DNA of 9,298 nucleotides from a bacterium BMS3Bbin07. GTDB taxonomy: Bacteria; Nitrospirota; Thermodesulfovibrionia; Thermodesulfovibrionales; JdFR-85. Under the pieces are notes generated by a model that did no database searches, had not been told where the DNA came from, and saw only the letters and a list, made by a program, of their open reading frames with translations. The DNA lies in the NCBI GenBank assembly GCA_002898135.1, contig BDTQ01000177.1:1-9298 (forward strand), written 5' to 3'. The position numbers and the translations under genes are program-made. The first letter of the stretch is position 1. Every line of letters begins with the position of its first letter. This document shows, one piece after another, positions 6,929 to 9,298 of this stretch.

Positions 6929-7894
6929 TCACCCCCATATTCCAAGACCTTTTAAGAGTGCTCTGAATCCGGCAAGGAAGAGAATGGTTACAACCATCCA
7001 TTTTACTGCCTTGGGCTTTGCCCTTGCCAGTATTCTAACACCTATTCTCGTGCCAAGCATCATGCCGGCAACGGAAGGGACGGTAATCAATGGTAGCACC
7101 GCACCCTTATTAATGTATACCCATGCTGCTGCTGTATCAGTTATGGAGAGCAGAAATACACTCGTTGCCACGGAGATTTTCAGTGGTGCGCCGAGGAGAA
7201 GATTAAGGACGGGTACGTTTGCCCATCCGGCGCCGAGGCCGAACATGCCTGCCATAAAGCCTATTACGATAAAGAGTGCAAGACCAAGGGGTGTTCTGTG
7301 GATCTGCCAGTTAATCTGCTTGCCGGCAGACTCCTCGTAATAAATGCCTGTTATCCTGAGGACTGAAGAAAGTGTATCAGCTTCTTTAACTTCCGGAAAA
7401 TCAGAGCGCTTGGCTGTAGCCATAATGATGACGATCATGATGATCGTGGCCCCGAGTGCGGTCTGAACTACATTCGTAGGGAGTGCAAGGCCCACCATTG
7501 CGCCAAAGATTGAGCATGTAGAAGCTATAAGGGCCATGGGGAGTGCGAGTCTGAGATCTGCGAGTCCGCGCTTGAGCAACCCGGGACCTGCAGAGAGTGC
7601 ACCTGTAAGGGCCACCAGCAGGCCGGCACCTCTTACAAAATCAAGATTAAAGGGAAAGAAGCTGCTTACTATGGGAACAAACAGCACTCCTCCTCCAACA
7701 CCTGCAACAACTGCCAGGATACCGAGGAAAAATGTAAAGATAAACAGGATTACCGGCCACATCCACCAGACAATGGTGCTTCCTTTCTGGGCTACCTCAA
7801 CTATCTGTTCTTCACCAAATGCAATGCTATAAAATCCTATGGTTATAGCCACTACTGCAAAAAGGAAGAGAAACCTTCGCAAAGTGCGTGACAT
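6929..7894 (-). CDS. TauE/SafE-family anion permease
   Basis: This is an inner-membrane permease of the TauE/SafE (DUF81) family, whose studied members move sulfite, sulfonates or related organic anions, often outward. It is 321 aa, slightly longer than the roughly 250-aa norm because of an N-terminal signal or anchor helix (about 7-27, ending AFG-EE) and a cytosolic loop (about 163-198). The two family half-motifs are visible: AGVGGGVLFVP (64-74) and AGMFGLGAGWANVPVLNLLL (215-234), followed by the ATSVFLL segment. The ATG at 7894 follows AAGGAGG with 7-base spacing, a strong site. It is the first gene of a three-gene operon with the small membrane protein and the tandem USP, driven by the sigma-70 promoter at 7972-8001. 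The family call is firm; the substrate is open. Confidence 0.93.
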   Translation of the reverse strand: MSRTLRRFLFLFAVVAITIGFYSIAFGEEQIVEVAQKGSTIVWWMWPVILFIFTFFLGILAVVAGVGGGVLFVPIVSSFFPFNLDFVRGAGLLVALTGALSAGPGLLKRGLADLRLALPMALIASTCSIFGAMVGLALPTNVVQTALGATIIMIVIIMATAKRSDFPEVKEADTLSSVLRITGIYYEESAGKQINWQIHRTPLGLALFIVIGFMAGMFGLGAGWANVPVLNLLLGAPLKISVATSVFLLSITDTAAAWVYINKGAVLPLITVPSVAGMMLGTRIGVRILARAKPKAVKWMVVTILFLAGFRALLKGLGIWG

Positions 7895-7930
7895 CGTATT
7901 GCCTCCTTCTTCGTCTATTCAATACTGTTG

Positions 7931-7947
7931 ATTATTGTAACAATAAT
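7931..7947. promoter_or_regulatory. 17-bp palindrome in tauE leader, candidate operator
   Basis: ATTATTGTAACAATAAT has two perfect 8-bp arms around one base. Its inner part has the 7-1-7 layout used by Fur/PerR-type boxes, though the bases differ from those consensuses. It sits about 18-34 bases downstream of the predicted start, where a bound repressor would block transcription. The cognate protein is unknown. Confidence 0.45.
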
Positions 7948-7962
7948 ATTGCAATACGCAAT
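7948..7962. promoter_or_regulatory. Inverted repeat matching the site at 2749-2763
   Basis: ATTGC-AATAC-GCAAT shares 12 of 13 core bases (TTGCAATA-A/C-GCAA) with the repeat upstream of the sigma-54 promoter, in the same orientation on the plus strand. A further half-site TTGC (7962-7965) follows directly, making the 8-bp palindrome GCAATTGC. It lies immediately downstream of the predicted sigma-70 start of the tauE operon. Confidence 0.5.
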
Positions 7963-7971
7963 TGCAGAGAT

Positions 7972-8001
7972 ATCATAATCCTCTGTTAATAGATATGTCA
8001 A
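7972..8001 (-). promoter_or_regulatory. Sigma-70 promoter of the tauE operon
   Basis: On the minus strand a perfect -35 TTGACA (7996-8001) is followed after 18 bases by TATGAT (7972-7977), one base from the consensus TATAAT. A start near 7964 is expected. It points at the TauE-like gene, whose ATG is about 70 bases downstream. Confidence 0.75.
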
Positions 8002-8070
8002 GAAAATGGCGATTTTTTATTTTAATAAGATATTAAAGGGAAGTTATAGGTCCGGATATCAGGGTAATTC

Positions 8071-9298
8071 CTATATCTTCAGGACATAATATCTCAGCCA
8101 GACATAAATCATGGATATAAATACCGTTATTATCATAACGGGCATTCCATAGGCCATAAACCTGATAAAGGATATCTTCTTTCCTGCCCGTTCGGCCAGC
8201 CCGACCACAATTACATTTGCAGATGCCCCGATAGCCGTGCCATTACCCCCCAGACATGCACCAAGTGCGAGAGACCACCAAACAGGCATGAGTTCCGGGT
8301 TATGGAGTAGTTGTAAGCCCTGAAGGTGCGGCCAGATCTGTTTTGCCATATCGATTATAAGAGGATTCATTGTTGCAACGTAGGGAATATTATCCACAAA
8401 GGCCGAGGCAAAGGCGGAGAACCACATTATGAGCATACTCGTGGCAAACATGTTTCCGTGTGTAATTGCAAGCACCTCTATTGACATCCATTTAATAAGC
8501 CCGACCTTGACGACACCTCCGATAATAATAAAGAGTCCCATAAAAAAGAATATGGTCGGCCATTCCACCTCGGCAAGGACGTGGTGTGGTTCATGAGTGC
8601 CTGAAAGCAGCAGTAAAAGTCCTGCTCCAAACAGGGCCACTGTTGCCGGTTCATAGTTAAACGTGCCGTGCAGGACAAAACCAACTACAACAATTGAGAG
8701 GACAAAGAGTGATTTTTTAAGCATGACCGGGTCCTTGATAGCCTCTTTTTCGTCCATTTCCAGTATCCTCTGTTTAAGTTCGGGCCTGACATGGAGCTTC
8801 TTGCCGAACATTACTTTCAGAATAAAGAGGAAGGAGGCCATTATTACAATGATTGCAGGCGTAAGGTTGTAGATAAAATCCATGAAGTTGAGTTTTGCCT
8901 TTGAGGCAATCATGATATTGGGCGGGTCACCGATAAGTGTGGCGGTGCCTCCTATATTGGAGGCGAGTGCCTCTGCAATCAAAAATGGTATCGGATCGAC
9001 CTCAAGGGCATCTGCGATGAGCAGGGTAACAGGGGCAAGAAGGAGCACTGTGGTAACATTGTCAAGAAGGGCACTCAGGATGGCCGTAACAATTGCAAAT
9101 ATGGTCATTATCCGCATGGGCTCACCCTTTCCGAGTTTAGCGCTTTTAATGGCTATGTATTCAAAAAAACCGGTTGGTTTCATGAGGTTGATTATTATCA
9201 TCATCGAGATGAGGAGGAATATGACGTTCCAGTCTATGCCGAACTCTTCAACATGAAAGGCCTCTTTCTGCTCCAGTATCTTGAGTACAAGTATCAGG
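8071..9298 (-). CDS. ArsB/NhaD-type (ion transporter superfamily) permease, 5' truncated by window edge
   Basis: This is an inner-membrane secondary transporter of the group that includes arsenite permease ArsB, Na+/H+ antiporter NhaD and SLC13 carriers. The frame stays open to the window edge: 31 codons before the first ATG (9204) encode HVEEFGIDWNVIFLL, typical family sequence, and no ribosome site precedes that ATG. The visible part is 408 residues. The two inverted halves each show a helix-break pair: DNVTTVLLLAP (about 79-89) with SNIGGTATLIGDPPN (113-127), and DNIPY (302-306) with GGNGTAIGASANV (350-362). The buried Asp-Asn pairs and GDPPN loop are intact. A charged cytosolic linker (about 164-192) joins the halves. 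No ArsR or other arsenic genes are seen, so I give no symbol and no substrate. Family placement is firm. Confidence 0.93.
   Translation of the reverse strand, partial: LILVLKILEQKEAFHVEEFGIDWNVIFLLISMMIIINLMKPTGFFEYIAIKSAKLGKGEPMRIMTIFAIVTAILSALLDNVTTVLLLAPVTLLIADALEVDPIPFLIAEALASNIGGTATLIGDPPNIMIASKAKLNFMDFIYNLTPAIIVIMASFLFILKVMFGKKLHVRPELKQRILEMDEKEAIKDPVMLKKSLFVLSIVVVGFVLHGTFNYEPATVALFGAGLLLLLSGTHEPHHVLAEVEWPTIFFFMGLFIIIGGVVKVGLIKWMSIEVLAITHGNMFATSMLIMWFSAFASAFVDNIPYVATMNPLIIDMAKQIWPHLQGLQLLHNPELMPVWWSLALGACLGGNGTAIGASANVIVVGLAERAGKKISFIRFMAYGMPVMIITVFISMIYVWLRYYVLKI

Larger units (their letters stand above)
7895..8070 (-). promoter_or_regulatory. Control region of the tauE operon
   Basis: This 176-bp AT-rich gap holds no gene. 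On the minus strand, in order, are a stretch after the upstream permease stop with no convincing terminator, the sigma-70 promoter (8001-7972), the inverted repeat ATTGC-N5-GCAAT (7962-7948), a 17-bp palindrome (7947-7931) and the ribosome site. The predicted leader is about 70 bases. Confidence 0.6.

Overview
The window looks like chromosomal DNA from a Gram-negative, probably anaerobic, bacterium of the Nitrospirota or Desulfobacterota kind. This is an inference from moderate base composition, strong AAGGAGG-type ribosome sites, a sigma-54 activator paired with a HAMP histidine kinase, and many anion permeases next to universal stress (USP) proteins. No rRNA, tRNA, mobile element or CRISPR array is visible, so the lineage call is weak. 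Both window ends cut through genes.

Plus strand, 1-5589: a 5'-truncated membrane histidine kinase overlaps an NtrC-type response regulator with intact receiver, AAA+ (GAFTGA) and Fis-type helix-turn-helix domains. The gap after the regulator (2746-2915) holds an inverted repeat, an IHF-like site and a strong -24/-12 sigma-54 promoter with GG/GC spacing of exactly 10. Next comes an unusual protein with two 'FAEAGE'-type repeats and a degenerate USP-like C-terminal half. A 220-bp gap with two hairpins and a perfect 12-bp palindrome follows, then an SLC13/DASS permease carrying two RCK_C (TrkA-C) domains in its central cytosolic insert.

A strong bidirectional-looking terminator (5624-5666) separates the convergent halves.

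Minus strand, 9298-5671: a 5'-truncated ArsB/NhaD-type permease is followed by a 176-bp gap with a good sigma-70 promoter and two abutting palindromes. A tight three-gene operon then runs TauE/SafE permease, small three-helix membrane protein, tandem-domain USP.

The likely theme is anion or oxyanion transport tied to USP-type proteins, with the plus-strand half probably controlled by the sigma-54 two-component pair. The most interesting signal is a 13-bp near-identical inverted repeat (TTGCAATA-A/C-GCAA) found once about 98 bp upstream of the predicted sigma-54 start and once just downstream of the sigma-70 start of the tauE operon. It could put both divergently organised units under one regulator. 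Substrates of all three permeases cannot be read from sequence alone.
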